Assembly (NCBI GenBank): GCA_029931535.1 | Contig: JAQPZY010001689.1 | Span: 3,314,501 to 3,378,500 of the forward strand | DNA from: Margaritifera margaritifera | Taxonomy: Eukaryota > Mollusca > Bivalvia > Unionida > Margaritiferidae | Length of the DNA stretch: 64,000 nt | Reading direction: 5' to 3' | Part shown: positions 1 through 10,879 of the stretch, in pieces | Layout: each line of letters starts with the position of its first letter | Numbering within the stretch: position 1 is the stretch's first letter | The notes under the pieces: model-generated | What the model was told of the DNA's origin: nothing | Seen by the model: the letters and a program-made list of their open reading frames with translations, nothing else | Database searches by the model: none | Program-made: the position numbers and the translations under genes

Positions 1-2970
1 CTGTTTTTGCACTAGAAGTTTTGCTGTTATTAATTGTCACACCAGTACCCATAGTGCGAATAATCTCTGTAGCCTTTTATTCTTTCCACGGTATTGAGTT
101 TCATCATACAACAGCGATTTGTGCACACAGACCTAACAATGCACTCATTTGATTCATACAAAATACTGATTACTGAAAATAAAATTTATAATGACTGTTT
201 TTGGCGAGTCTCAAGCAATTCACAAGTAAACGATGCCAACCTATTTGATAACGTACCGCAATTTTTTTTTTTTTTTAGTAAAGCTCATACGTACGCATAA
301 AGTAAGTACCCGCTGATCGTGAAATAGCTAAAGATAATGGAATGGTTTTACTATTGTCGTCAATAAATGATTCGAGTTTACAGCGTGGCTTATACAGGCT
401 CAGAGCCAGACGTTGTATGTCAAAGAGTTCGGCAGTTTGCCAGATAATCAGCAACTAAATAGAAACACTATGAATTTTCGTGATCCCTTTCAAAATGCAT
501 TGAATAAACGGTATAAGGAATTTGCTTTTAATTCTTGTAACATTCTGTAATTGACACTTTTGTAAAGTACTTCTTCAAATACTTAAATAAATATCATATA
601 TAAATACAATAGTTATGATGCTTTACGTAAAAAATTGCTCCAAACGATTTTCTCAGATTTAGGTGAGGATTAATAAATTGATACATGTTTGGAGATACAT
701 TGTTTTGATATATTTTTATTTCTCTCTCTTTCTCCTGTTTGCCTTTTTCATCGTTTCAACTATTACGACCACTCATTTGTTATACGCTTACAATATGTAA
801 GTGATCAATCAGATTTGAAAATGTTGAACATCGATATGCATCTGTCGGTAATGTAACAAAATTGAGAACTATATGGATCACTACTGTACTTGCTCATTAT
901 TAATATGCTAGATATGTGCCAACAAGCACCATTTGCAGCCAATATCAGTGTTCACCTCTAAAGCCATTTGAACCCTTAGCATTGTTCGTTATAATCGCGT
1001 ACACGCAGTCTGGTATCATCATCTTAATCGCCAAGTGTTTCTGGGTGTCAAACATCCAGAATATTGATTTACTAGGAGTTAAAGAAGTGAAGTGTTTTGT
1101 TATACTTAATTTTCCCCCATCTACAGACTCCGTGTCAGTTACCCTTTGTTGGATGAGAGTTTAAACTAAACTCTCTTGTTTATTGTATATAAAAACTTAA
1201 CCTCAGATTGCGATGACTCTGGAAGTTTATTGATCAATTGAAATATATCGATCGACGTAAATAATTCAAGGTATATAACAAGGAATCATTCACTCACACC
1301 ATCACTCCCGTAAGTAGCAAATCGACTGAAAGACCGTTCAGCCAACATGGTCAACTGATCAGATAGCCAACGAAGAAGGCGACCAATCAGCGAATCAACT
1401 ACGTGAAGGTCAACGGTATGTTGACAAAGCTAAAACTGATTTAGTTTTGGCTTATACCAAACAAAGCCGATCTGAAGAGAAGCCAGCTAAATATCGCTGT
1501 TTATATCTGGTGTACTGTTAAAGAGCTAATGATGTCAATTGTACCACAATTGTAAATGATTTACATAGCTTCGATAAACTCGTAGTTATAGTATTAGACT
1601 GAAATGTTTAACTCCCAGTAGCAATAAACCCGTAGTTTAGAGCTGTTACATGTTAATATATGTTTACCTCCCACCCCCAAGTATTTTAAATTAAAAGACA
1701 TACTTGATGTAATTATCAAGGCTTTTTCTTAGGCCTATTTCACCAGTGCTGGTCTAAAACGTGATGAAAATGTGAATCGTTTGCTGGTTTGGATGGCATC
1801 TCTAATACATCAGACAGGCAAATTGTACTTTATATTCTGGCATGCATTAGATATCATGATCAAGGAAGTGTAATTGTCTAAATTAGGTGGGTTTTGTATA
1901 CGCAGTTTAGTCACCACACTACAACCTCTCACACGATAGAGAAAAAAGGGTCTAAACATATATATGCAATGCTGTAGAACAATCGATATCTTACTACTTA
2001 ACTCATACAGAAAATAATATAACTTCCAAATTGTCTTAGAATCATACATTACTTTTCTGCACGTAAGCCCTTAATTTATTATTATTCACATCATTTCGTG
2101 TATCTAGTGCGAACCCTTTGACTTATGACCTCCCATCTCCTCATTATAATGGCTGGATGTACCATGTTCGTCACGCGGGAATTTGGAGATCACCCTAGGA
2201 TAATGTGGAATTACCAAGATATAAAGGAATGAGTACAAACAGATGGATACTCAGAAGTTTGTACTGGTATAAAAGTTCATGATAAGATATTAAATTTAGC
2301 TATTGCGGTAAAACCAGAATATATTATAATGTCCAAAAATAATCAATCAGAAAAATAAGGCTGTTTTAAGTACAATATTTCTTCGTTTATAATCCTTTTG
2401 CACATATTTACTTTATTTTTTTTTCAGACGCATGAACTATTCTCGAAGCTACAATAGTAGGTATATCTCCACACGATATCTTGCAAATTGATTTTTTTTA
2501 ATAAAAACATTCTTATTACTCCTTTGCATAAATATATAAAAGCTATTAAATTGGAATGTTCTTGCTTCAGCAACATGAGGTAAACCTCATTTTTAAAAAT
2601 TAACACTTATCTCTGTATATGACAAATGTATTGTCCACATTTTAAAAAGTTAACAGGTATCTCTATATATGACAAATGTATGGTCCACGAATAGTATCTT
2701 GCTCAGATACAGACAGCTATACAAAATAAAAAGACATGTTTGTGATCAATATAATTTAAATCTGTACAATTTATATATACCAGATAAAGGCGAGGGTTGA
2801 TTCGATACTAATTATATCCAAAAGTGGATACAATGTGGTGTTTTCATTTGAAAGGTCTGGATAAAAAACAGCCAGCTCTTATGAGTATTGTTATCCAGTT
2901 TTGGGATTGACAATTTAACATATGTATTAATTTTTCTGTACTAGAGTTCATTAGAGGAAAATAGAATTGG
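1..2970. other. anonymous AT-rich DNA, no gene recognised
   Basis: Both strands were read. Open frames are all shorter than about 85 codons, are interrupted by AT-rich runs, and show no recognisable protein motif. A short open stretch near 1369-1521 has fairly balanced composition, but it has no start, splice context or recognisable family. A poly-T tract lies at 251-276. Nothing else can be supported. Confidence 0.6.
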
Positions 2971-3214
2971 GCTATTGAGTAGTATCCGTTTGGATGAAAT
3001 GAAGACTATTGAGTAGTACCGGTTTGGAAGAAATGAAGACTATTGAGTTGTACCCGTTTGGAAGAAATGAAGACTATTGAATAGTACCCGTTTGGAAGAA
3101 ATGAAGACTATTGAGTAGTATCCGTTTGGAAGAAATGAAGACTATTGAGTAGTACCCGTTTGGAAGAAATGAAGGCTATTGAATAGTACCCGTTTGGACG
3201 AAATGAAGACTATG
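2971..3214. repeat. 34-bp tandem repeat, about 7 copies
   Basis: Units of about 34 bp built on 'gactattgagtagtaccc' plus 'gtttggaagaaatgaa' follow each other directly, with few substitutions (gagtag/gaatag, ccgt/cggt). The last unit runs out at about 3214. This is a minisatellite with no coding value. Confidence 0.9.
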
Positions 3215-3465
3215 AAAATGAAGATGGCTCATTATCTTTTTTCCAAGAATAATTGTAGTAAAATAGTATGAATCTTGAGTTCAAAATCTATTACAGATCT
3301 CTAACAATGATAATGTCGTTATTATATGTAGTGTATTTACTTCTCTCCCTTTTGATGGTCACAATGAACAGTCAGAGGAGCAGCCCCCACTGATCTCAAA
3401 TTTTGATTAGAAACCCAACTATCATTTTCTTTTCTGAATGTAATCCATCAGCTGTTTCCGACGTA
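3215..3465. other. spacer, nothing recognised
   Basis: AT-rich single-copy-looking sequence between two minisatellites. No gene or motif is seen. Confidence 0.5.
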
Positions 3466-3800
3466 ATTTTCCTCCCCGTTATTTTATCCATGCCAGGTAT
3501 TTCTTTTACACAAAAGCACTATTTTTTTAATCCATGAAATATTTTCAAGTTTTCCTCCCCGTTATTTTAACCATGCCAGGTATTTCTTTTACACAAAAGC
3601 ACTATTTTTTTAATCCATGAAATATTTTCAAGTTTTCCTCCCCGTTATTTTAACCATGCCAGGTATTTCTTTTACACAAAAGCACTATTTTTTTAAACCA
3701 TGAAATATTTTCAAGTTTTCCTCCCCGTTATTTTAACCATGCCAGGTATTTCTTTTACACAAAAGCACTATTTTTTTAATCCATGAAATATTTCCAAGTT
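3466..3800. repeat. 83-bp tandem repeat, 4 copies
   Basis: Four nearly identical 83-bp units start with 'tttcctccccgttatttta' and contain 'catgccaggtatttctttt' and 'acaaaagcactattttttt'. Divergence is only a few bases (tccatg/accatg, tttcaa/ttccaa), so amplification looks recent. The sequence then leaves the array at 'gtttgtataaggcag'. Confidence 0.92.
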
Positions 3801-5359
3801 TGTATAAGGCAGTCATTGACGCCAGAACAGAACAACACGGCTCAATGTTTAATATTCAAAGTAACTTATTGATATCTTCTGCAATCCTTTTAAAAACAGA
3901 CAGGATGTAATATTTCTTTCCTTTTAAACGCGTACATCAAAACTATAACGTTACGCAAAAATACCACCCCCCCCAAAAAAAAAAAAAAAAACAACAAACA
4001 AACAAACAAACAAAAACCCATACATATCTTTAATGGCAATTTCTTTGACAGCAAAAGGACGTTATTGATCAACGCAGATCCAGTGAGATTTTTATGTCAC
4101 CATCATCCCAATAATATAAAATTTTACCGACCCAGTACAAAATATTGTGACAAAATGTTGATATACAAATCTTAGATAAAAAAAGGTTATCGGGAATCCT
4201 CTTACATGCTTGTCTACGTACTAGATATATGCCAGATTTCTTGAATGAAGGAGGGTCGTTATTGAGAAGGTAGCACATGTACTCATATAATTTAAACTCA
4301 AGTTTAAAATCTAACGATTGACTTACTGTAACTTTACTCTGAATAAATTTAGAATCAAGGAACTTCTGAAACTTTCAAAAGATTATTCACTGCCTTGCAC
4401 ACTCAATGTCAGTGCGAAACATATGATGTATGATTCAAGGGATTTTGAACTTTATTTCTGGCTTCATGCTCGATAAGTTTTGGTAACAGCTTTTTGTGTA
4501 ATTACAACTTGAAAATGTATTTGTATCTGGCTGTCGATGCTCCTCTGAAATAACCTTATTTCAAACATTCGATACTTCAATACTATTTGCATGCCACAGA
4601 CATGAAATATCATTGGTCTTTTGAGAAACACTTTAAATTAGGAGAGCGTTCACTCCCTCTTAGACAATACACATATGCTGAGGAGCATTTTCAGGACTTT
4701 GACACGAGCACCATGTTGAGAACAATGAAGCTAGTCTGGTGAAAAGCAATTTATTGGAACCCGGTCTAAATTGGCAAGCCAATTTCATAGGCCGGTAGCA
4801 AGTAAAATCTCGGTCTCTTGTAGAGGAGTGCATAGCAGGGATCATACAAAGTAGAGAACCAGATTAATGGATGCGGTGCATCATTGGAAAAAAAAGTACG
4901 GAGATTCCGTGCTTTTACTAGTTATCTGCGGTCTCATGTGCACCAGAAGTGTGACGCAGTAGTCAGCTAAATCAAAGCACTGCACTTTCTGTACTATGAG
5001 GTGAGCCCTTAACTTCAGTTTTAGGATCCCGACAGCTTGTGTTAGGATGTGACTTATCTTCATATGTGATGTAAACACTTTTTTGAATGCGTTCCACTTG
5101 ATTCTGATTATAATTACTCACATTTCCAATTTGCTTGCGCCATTAAACGCTATTTTTGAGGTCTGTCAAGACGAATATACATAAGCTCAAACAATTTGAT
5201 TCAAATTTCATTTGTCAGTAATGGTATTAAAATTGAATGAAGAAAAATCAGTAAGCGCCAAAAATATAAGAACGCCCCATAAAAATAAAAGTACCGCGAA
5301 AGGCATATTATACGCCCGCCCAATATTTAATAGGCACTATGTAGGCAATAGTAGGCAAG
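3801..5359. other. anonymous DNA with a C/A homopolymer run
   Basis: No gene is recognised. A short poly-C run followed by poly-A and (AAAC)n lies at about 3966-4016. The small minus-strand open frames here have no recognisable motif and no supporting context. Confidence 0.5.
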
Positions 5360-5870
5360 GTTGACTTGAAATCATTGACCAATTGGTCTCCATGGTATTG
5401 ATCTTTGGTAAAGGTGTGCGGTCTTGAACTAAAGTTACTGTGCAGAAACAATTTTTTTTCCTATTACACTTACCTGGCCAGTTGAACCTAGAATTTATTG
5501 GTTCTTTTATTAACCTAAGTACAAACGATCCACAATGTGTTCTGAAGAAACTAACTCTAGAACAAATTTTATTCCGCTAAAGTAATTTTTCTTTAAGTCA
5601 CAAGGACCCTGACCTTTGACCTTTGAGCCCAAATCCATCCCTTAAGCTCAAGCCCTTCACAGACTTTGGCCAATGTGAATGATCTTGAGCAAAAGTTGTT
5701 ATGCAAAAATAGTTTTCTTCTTTAAGTCACAATGGCCTCGACCTGAGACATTTTGACCTTAAAATCTATATGCTTCTTTTTTACACAATAATTTGTTGAA
5801 GGTACACGCTTGAGAACTGAACTTTGTGTGTTGAAAATATTTTTTTATTCTTTATTTAAAGTATTCTTGG
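5360..5870. repeat. TGACCT-rich dispersed repeat, left flank of Polinton A
   Basis: Degenerate units carry 'gaactaaagttactgtg', 'cagaaacaattttttttcc' and 'ctgacctttgacctttgag', followed by 'caagcccttcacagac' and again 'aaaagttgttatgc', 'gcctcgacctgagac'. The same family resumes at 14786 on the other side of Polinton A ('gaactaaagctactgtg', 'aaccttgacctttaacc'). This suggests that the Polinton landed inside such a repeat tract. Confidence 0.65.
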
Positions 5871-5985
5871 TAGTATAGGTCGACGGTATAGGGACAAACG
5901 GGAGTCCCATGTTAAAAAGGGTCTAAAGTTTATGGGGACAAACGAGGTTTTAACATGGGAAAATTTATGGTCGCAAGTTTATGGG
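5871..5985 (+). repeat. left terminal inverted repeat of Polinton A
   Basis: Sequence from 'taggtcgacggtatagggac' through 'cccatgtta', 'gtttatggggacaaa' and 'ttttaacatgggaaaattta' matches the reverse complement of 14575-14691 along about 110 bp with scattered mismatches and small indels. The outermost shared bases are 'ta(g/a)tataggtcgac'. Confidence 0.85.
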
Positions 5986-6005
5986 AACAAAGGGTCGAAC
6001 GTTTA

Positions 6006-6490
6006 TGGGGACAGACACGCCGTGTGTAGTGACTAGTACCCCACATGTACTATGCAACACGCCTTGTGTAGTGACCAATACCCAGTCATCTAGTATTCAA
6101 GACCCCATATTATACCATCAACACACTGTGTGTAGTGATCAGTACCCTACATATACTACCATGTATAGTGACGAACACCCAGCCATCTACTATCCAGTAT
6201 CCACACTATACCATCAACACGCCGCGTGTAATGACCAATATCCCACACTTACAATTAAACACGACGTGTGGTGTGACCATTACCATGCCCTATACGATCC
6301 AATACACCACATATACTATCCAATACGCAGTGTATAGTGGCCAATACTTAATCATCTACTATCCAGCACCCCACACTATATCATCAACAAGCCATGTGAA
6401 GTGACCAATATCCCACACTTACTATCCAACACGACGTGCATAGTATCCAACACACCACATTATACCATCAACACGCAGTGTGTATTGTGA
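6006..6490. repeat. ~40-bp degenerate satellite array inside Polinton A (array 1)
   Basis: Degenerate repeats of about 40 bp run through this stretch, built from 'caacacgccgtgtgtagtg', 'accaatacccagtcatcta' and 'ctatccagtacccca'. The same family reappears at 8620-8905. The open frames that run through it are repeat artefacts. The array begins directly inside the left terminal inverted repeat. Confidence 0.75.
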
Positions 6491-6639
6491 CCTGCTGCCT
6501 AGTGGCTATATCCATATGTCTCAGATTTGTATATAAAGCATAAACTGTACTTCAGATCACGTTGAAGGTGTCAATAAATTTGCATATATTGTACTGATAT
6601 TTTAAATAGCTTTAATCAAGGGAACCAACTCATAATAAC

Positions 6640-7245
6640 ACTAAAATAGACGTGACTAAAAGTGGTACTAAAATTTCGAAATTGTCACGGACTTTAGCAG
6701 AGACTGAAAACAATTTGGAACGTTAGATTTAAATGCCCGTGACTAAAGGTACTACTAAAATTCTGAAACTGTGCCGGACATTACGGAGATTGAAGGAAAA
6801 TCCAGGAAAATGTAACAAATAACTTTTGCCAAGACTAAAAGTAGTACTAAAATTCCGAAATCGTCACGGACTTAGCGGAGACTAGAAAATAATCCGGAAC
6901 ATTAGATTAAAATAGCCAAGACTAAAAGTAGTACTAAATTCCGAAATTGTCACAGGCTTTAGCAGATACTAGAAAATGTAAAAAAAATGTGACATAGACT
7001 AAAAGTAGTACTAACATTCCAAACTGTATTGGATTTTAGCATAGACTGAAAAACTCCGGAAATAAATGTCAACAAATTTGGCTTACATTAAAAAAAAGCA
7101 TTAAAATTCCGAAACTGTACCGGATTTTAGTGGAAACTAAAAAAAAAATCCCGACAAAATATGAAAAAATTGTTCTAGACTAAAAGTAGTACTAAAATTT
7201 ATAAACTAATGCGGAATTTAGCAGAGATTAAAAAAAGAAAGTCCC
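6640..7245. repeat. ~80-bp degenerate repeats, about 7 copies
   Basis: Repeats at spacings of roughly 70-90 bp carry 'gactaaaagtagtactaaaa', then 'ttccgaaattgtcacggac', then 'tttagcagagactgaaaa'. Copies diverge increasingly towards 7240. They lie between array 1 and the zinc-knuckle remnant. No coding signal is seen. Confidence 0.75.
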
Positions 7246-7513
7246 CTCAAAATGTAAAAGTTGTAAAAAGAATGCTTCTAAATTGAAAAAAAAATTAGAA
7301 GTGCAAAAATATATGACTTTATATTTTTGGACAAATTTAACAATAGCAAAAATGTTTACAAATTGTCAGTAAAGGTGTGTTTGAGTATCTAATCCATACT
7401 AAAAGAACAAATCAAGACAAAAATACACTTACTTTGTTTGGTATATTCTCGTAAATAAGAGTCACAATGAGATTTCAAAATACATCACAATAGTCCATTT
7501 CCTTTCTCTTTTT

Positions 7514-7905
7514 TCACTGTCTTTCTTGCTTGCATGTGTTTACTGACATGGCTTCTTCTGCTGTTTCTTTGCTTTTTTCGCCTTTTTCGATTTCATTACT
7601 GGAATGAGTTCTTCTTCTGTTTCTGCTGAACGCCCCTCCTCCTTGTTTTCTTTTCTTGGGACACTCTGAAGAACAGTGCCCTTTTTCTTTGACAGTGATG
7701 ACAGGTATCTTTACTTTTGCCTCTCTTTCCTCCTGTCTTAAAGGTTTCTCTTCTCTAACGTTGTGGACAGTTTGGAGGCCAATGTCCTTTCTCCTGATAG
7801 ACATAGCAGGTATCTTGACTTTTATCTTGAGTGAATCAGTCAGAAGTCTTGTTGGAAGTGTATTTGTGAATGACTCTCTGTAAATCTCTTACGAGGAGTG
7901 TGGTC
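7514..7905 (-). pseudogene. CCHC zinc-knuckle protein remnant
   Basis: Read on the minus strand, two knuckle-like modules follow each other in different frames. Around 7760-7830 there is DTCYVYQEKGHWPPNCP, where the second cysteine of a CX2C pair is replaced by Y. Around 7655-7705 lies CHHCQRK in one frame and EKGHCSSECPKKRK in the next, so the second CX2CX4HX4C knuckle is split by a frameshift. Between and after them the sequence is lysine/arginine-rich. Such knuckles bind single-stranded nucleic acid and occur in retroelement Gag proteins and in some viral proteins. Whether this belongs to the Polinton or to an element nested in it cannot be decided here. Longest open frame is 96 codons (7514-7804). 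It is broken and has no recognisable catalytic domain. Confidence 0.6.
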
Positions 7906-8020
7906 TGTTGTGGCTTTTATATCTTCCCAGATTGAAATTGAATGAGTATTTTCTCTTAGGTCGATGGGTGCTCTATATATAGGGAGCGAGTGTCAAATTA
8001 AATTGTAACCATTTACTGTC

Positions 8021-8265
8021 ATGAAACGATCACACATTTCCATGGGAAAAAAACAGAAGCCAAGCGACGACGTTCTATGTCAACCAACTCTCTCCAAGAA
8101 GTGTTGTCAGAAGTGCACGTTAGCGATTTTGAAGAAGACATGTGTGATCCTGAGCCAACACCACAACCACTATCAGAAGATCGAGAGGGTCAAGATCAGT
8201 CAAGAAAGAAAGTCGTTCGGTTGCTCCGGAAGATTATTTTTACATTCGACCTATCCAAAATGTGA
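8021..8265 (+). pseudogene. small basic-then-acidic protein remnant (unrecognised)
   Basis: One frame opens at 8021 (MKRSHISMGKKQKP). The overlapping +2 frame from 8077 continues as an acidic protein with FEEDMCDPEPTPQPLSED and a basic tail. The change from a lysine-rich start to an acidic continuation fits a single gene with a frameshift at about 8065-8080. The function is not recognised. It sits alone between the zinc-knuckle remnant and repeat array 2, inside Polinton A. Its codon composition is less AT-biased than its surroundings, which is the main reason to list it. Confidence 0.4.
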
Positions 8266-8296
8266 CTTAAAAAAAATTTAGAACGACTGTTTACAC

Positions 8297-8440
8297 TTAC
8301 ACTGTTAAATTGAAACAGTTCGTGTCCCAATGGTTGTCATGTGTTTGCATGTACTGTTCATAAATTTGCCACAAAGAATCTGTTGGTAAACGAAAGCTAA
8401 CATACACATGACACGGGGTCCAAAATTCAAAAGAATCTTC
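8297..8440 (-). pseudogene. short minus-strand open frame, possible viral gene fragment
   Basis: A 47-codon open stretch reads EDSFEFWTPCHVYVSFRL and continues with a W/Y/C-rich composition to a stop, unlike the surrounding low-complexity frames. Upstream (8440-8500) an adjacent frame continues with KELIPQDEKILLNF, which suggests a frameshift. No family is recognised. It is listed because its amino-acid content looks protein-like and it lies in Polinton A on the same strand as the zinc-knuckle remnant. Confidence 0.3.
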
Positions 8441-8619
8441 TCGTCTTGTGGAATCAGTTCTTTAAAATGTACTTGGCAATCCACTAAGTTTTAAACACTG
8501 TCAACGACTTTCTTCCATGGAAGTTGGTGTTGATCAATGACTGACAATTAATGAACATTTTCAAAGTAATCTGTCTTCTTATGAAATTTAATGTTAAACT
8601 ACACTTACTAACCAAGACG

Positions 8620-8905
8620 TCGTTTGAAGTGACCATTACCCAGTTATTTACTTTCCATCACTCAGTTATATACTACCAAACACCGACACTTTACCATCAA
8701 GAAGCCATTTGTAGTGACCAACACCCAGTTGTTTACCATCTATGATCCAGTTATTTACTATCCAACACTCACACTATATCATCAACACGCCGGCGGAGCG
8801 ACGAATACACCACACTTACTATTCAATACGCTGTTACAGCGACCAAAACCCAGTTATCTACTATTCGAAACCCCACATTTACTATCCAACGAAAAGGAGT
8901 ATGAT
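8620..8905. repeat. ~40-bp degenerate satellite array inside Polinton A (array 2)
   Basis: Second block of the family seen at 6006-6490: 'agtgaccattacccagttat', 'ccatcaagaagccatttgt', 'catcaacacgccgg' and 'ttactatccaacactcac' recur at roughly 40-bp steps. Separate blocks of one satellite within the same element suggest an internal duplication, or an insertion that split one array. Confidence 0.7.
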
Positions 8906-8929
8906 TATACATAAACTATACATACAAAC

Positions 8930-9715
8930 ACACAATCATACTATCACTCAAGAGGCTAGGATTTAAAAGAAGGGGAAGGAAACCACACACGCACACTATC
9001 ACACACAAGTTAGGGTAGGAGTGCTTGCACACTCTACACACAAACATACTTATATACTATCACACAAGAAGGTAAGGGTGGTTAAGAAATTCGGTGCTTT
9101 TCTGTTTGCCATCGTAGAGTGTCTCGACCATTTTGTTCAAAAACAAAATTTAAAAGTTCACACTAGTTCTGAACTTGTTTTAGAAGTAAACGTTTTGGGT
9201 TTTTTTGGTCAATTTTCATTTTCAGTTTTCATCTTCAAATTTAGTTTTTTAATATTTTGATATTTAATATTTTAATTTGTAATTGTTAATTTTATTTTTT
9301 TAATTTTGAGTTTTCTATTTTCACTTCTTAATTTTTGTTTTCAGTTTCCATTTTAAATGTTTATTTTCAATTAACAGTTTCAAATTTAATTTTTTGATTT
9401 TCATCTTCATATTTTTGGTTTTCAATTTCATTTCTTTATTTTCATTTCAATTCTCATTTTTAATTTTTAATTTTCAATGTACATTTTCAAATTTAGTTTT
9501 TAAAATGTAATTTGAAAAAAAATTAATTTTTAAATTTCATTTTAAATTTTTATTTTCAAATTTTTTAATTTCTAATTTTCCTTATTAATTTTTCTTTTCA
9601 ATTTCCAATTTTTATTTTTACAATTTTTATTTTTTTAATTTTTATTTTCAGTTTTCATTTTAATTTTAGGGTGGTGATGTTTCTTTTGGATAGAAAGTTT
9701 TGTGCCAAACCAAAG

Positions 9716-9718
<3 letters not shown>
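8930..9718. repeat. low-complexity tract: CACA-rich, then T-rich 'attttcaattt' sequence
   Basis: From 8930 to 9075 the sequence is rich in 'cacacaaacatacttata' phrases. From about 9170 to 9690 it is strongly T-rich on the plus strand, built from irregular 'ttttcatttt', 'caatttttaattt' words and nearly free of G. No gene is present. The strand asymmetry extends for about 500 bp. Confidence 0.7.

Positions 9719-9788
<70 letters not shown>
9718..9788. repeat. (GA)n microsatellite
   Basis: About 33 uninterrupted GA units with a slightly degenerate right end. Open frames here are repeat artefacts. Confidence 0.95.
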
Positions 9789-9792
<4 letters not shown>

Positions 9793-9940
9793 TAGTAAAA
9801 AAAAAATTCGAGATTGAAAATGGCAAAAGTGAAGTAATATTAAAAAAGATGGAGAGGAAGGAAGCTATGCATCACACATGGAATGTTTGTATTTAATAAA
9901 AGAATATTTTGTCTATCTGTAAATAATGTGGAGGATAGTA

Positions 9941-10163
9941 GTGCTTACACACACTATGCCCACAAACATACTTATGGTTTAAATTTTAGTTTTTGTGGAA
10001 GACATAAACATACACAACCCTTTCCAGAACCATTTAAATCTCTTGAAAAAGAGATACTACTCAAATGATTGCCAAATAAAACCAAAACCAGATGATTCCA
10101 TTATAATTACCATTCTTGTGCGATGGTATATAAGTATGTTTATGGGTATAGTGTGTATAAGCA
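9941..10163. repeat. imperfect inverted repeat (34-bp arms)
   Basis: The left arm at 9941-9977 ('gtgcttacacacactatgcc' plus 'cacaaacatacttatgg') pairs with the right arm at 10130-10163 ('ataagtatgtttatgggtat' plus 'agtgtgtataagca') with a few mismatches. A third, direct copy is at 9021-9057. The loop is about 150 bp. It may be a nested foldback element inside Polinton A. Confidence 0.65.
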
Positions 10164-10257
10164 ATGCGATTGTTTTGAACGTCTGAGGCACAGGGGATTT
10201 AGTTCGCACTGGAGAAGTGTTGAAAACAACTTTTTACTTGCATGAGTTACATTGAGT

Positions 10258-10430
10258 AACTGAGAAAGAAGACGACATGTACGATATCGAAAGCATTATC
10301 GAAGAAGAACACGTAAAGTAGAAAACATCGACTCCAAGAAGAAGTGAACGTTTGTTGGGAAAGATATCGAGCCAGTTTCGATTCTTGGATTGCTGATTCA
10401 CAAGTCATCGACTATAAAAAGAAGTAGAAA
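10258..10430 (+). pseudogene. integrase C-terminal chromodomain remnant (Polinton A)
   Basis: Two short plus-strand segments in different frames together resemble a chromodomain. MYDIESIIEEEHVK at about 10277-10318 ends at a stop. Further on, CWERYRASFDSWIADSQV leads into IDYKK and a stop at about 10430. The aromatic/SWI pattern near the end is the usual signature of chromodomains that cap Polinton and chromovirus integrases, where they guide insertion to chromatin marks. The integrase core (DDE) upstream is missing; 9.7-10.2 kb holds no such motif. Its position just before the virion gene cassette agrees with a Polinton origin. The small size limits certainty. Confidence 0.65.
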
Positions 10431-10870
10431 TTACGGACACAGCTACATCTCCTTCTCAGAGTTAATCTTTTCAATAACTACAAAAACAGCAACAACAGCA
10501 ACCACTGTAGGTGTGGTGTGAAGAACGTGTCCCTAAAACTAAAATCGTCTTTTGCTGAGAAAAATCTTGTTGGTGTATTATGTCATTGGAGCAGCCTTTG
10601 GAAATTTGACTTTGCAACAAGGAGATAAACAACTGTAGACTATTTTTCTCAGTAGTTGTATTGATTATTTTCATCCCAGACCCTTTGTTGAAATATACCG
10701 ATTGTAACAGCAACAACGGTAGCCTCGCCAACGTCAGTCACAACAACAACAACTCTTCCAATCACAGCAGCAGTCCTGTTCTGGAATCCTCACTGGAAAA
10801 TCATCATTTGACATCGAGTGACTCCTTGGAGACCAGAACCATCGAACCAGGAATAATTAATTTTATTTAG
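10431..10870 (+). other. Q/N/S-rich remnant between chromodomain and minor capsid gene
   Basis: The stretch contains CAA/AAC-rich runs (10470-10500 and 10700-10780) that read as poly-Q or poly-N in different plus frames, and a 69-codon frame at 10661-10870. It may be an intergenic spacer or the frameshifted tail of another protein. No family is recognised, and a poly-Q reading from trinucleotide runs is weak evidence. Confidence 0.3.
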
Positions 10871-10879
10871 CATTACCCA

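Noticed and set aside
5981..6404. Tyr/Thr/His-rich overlapping frames in Polinton A
   Set aside because: They follow the ~40-bp satellite and are interrupted where units vary.
9635..9896. Poly-(Arg-Glu) or poly-(Leu-Ser) proteins at GA/CT tracts (also 20.4, 25.3 and 26.1 kb)
   Set aside because: Dinucleotide repeats read as two-residue repeats; no real coding context.
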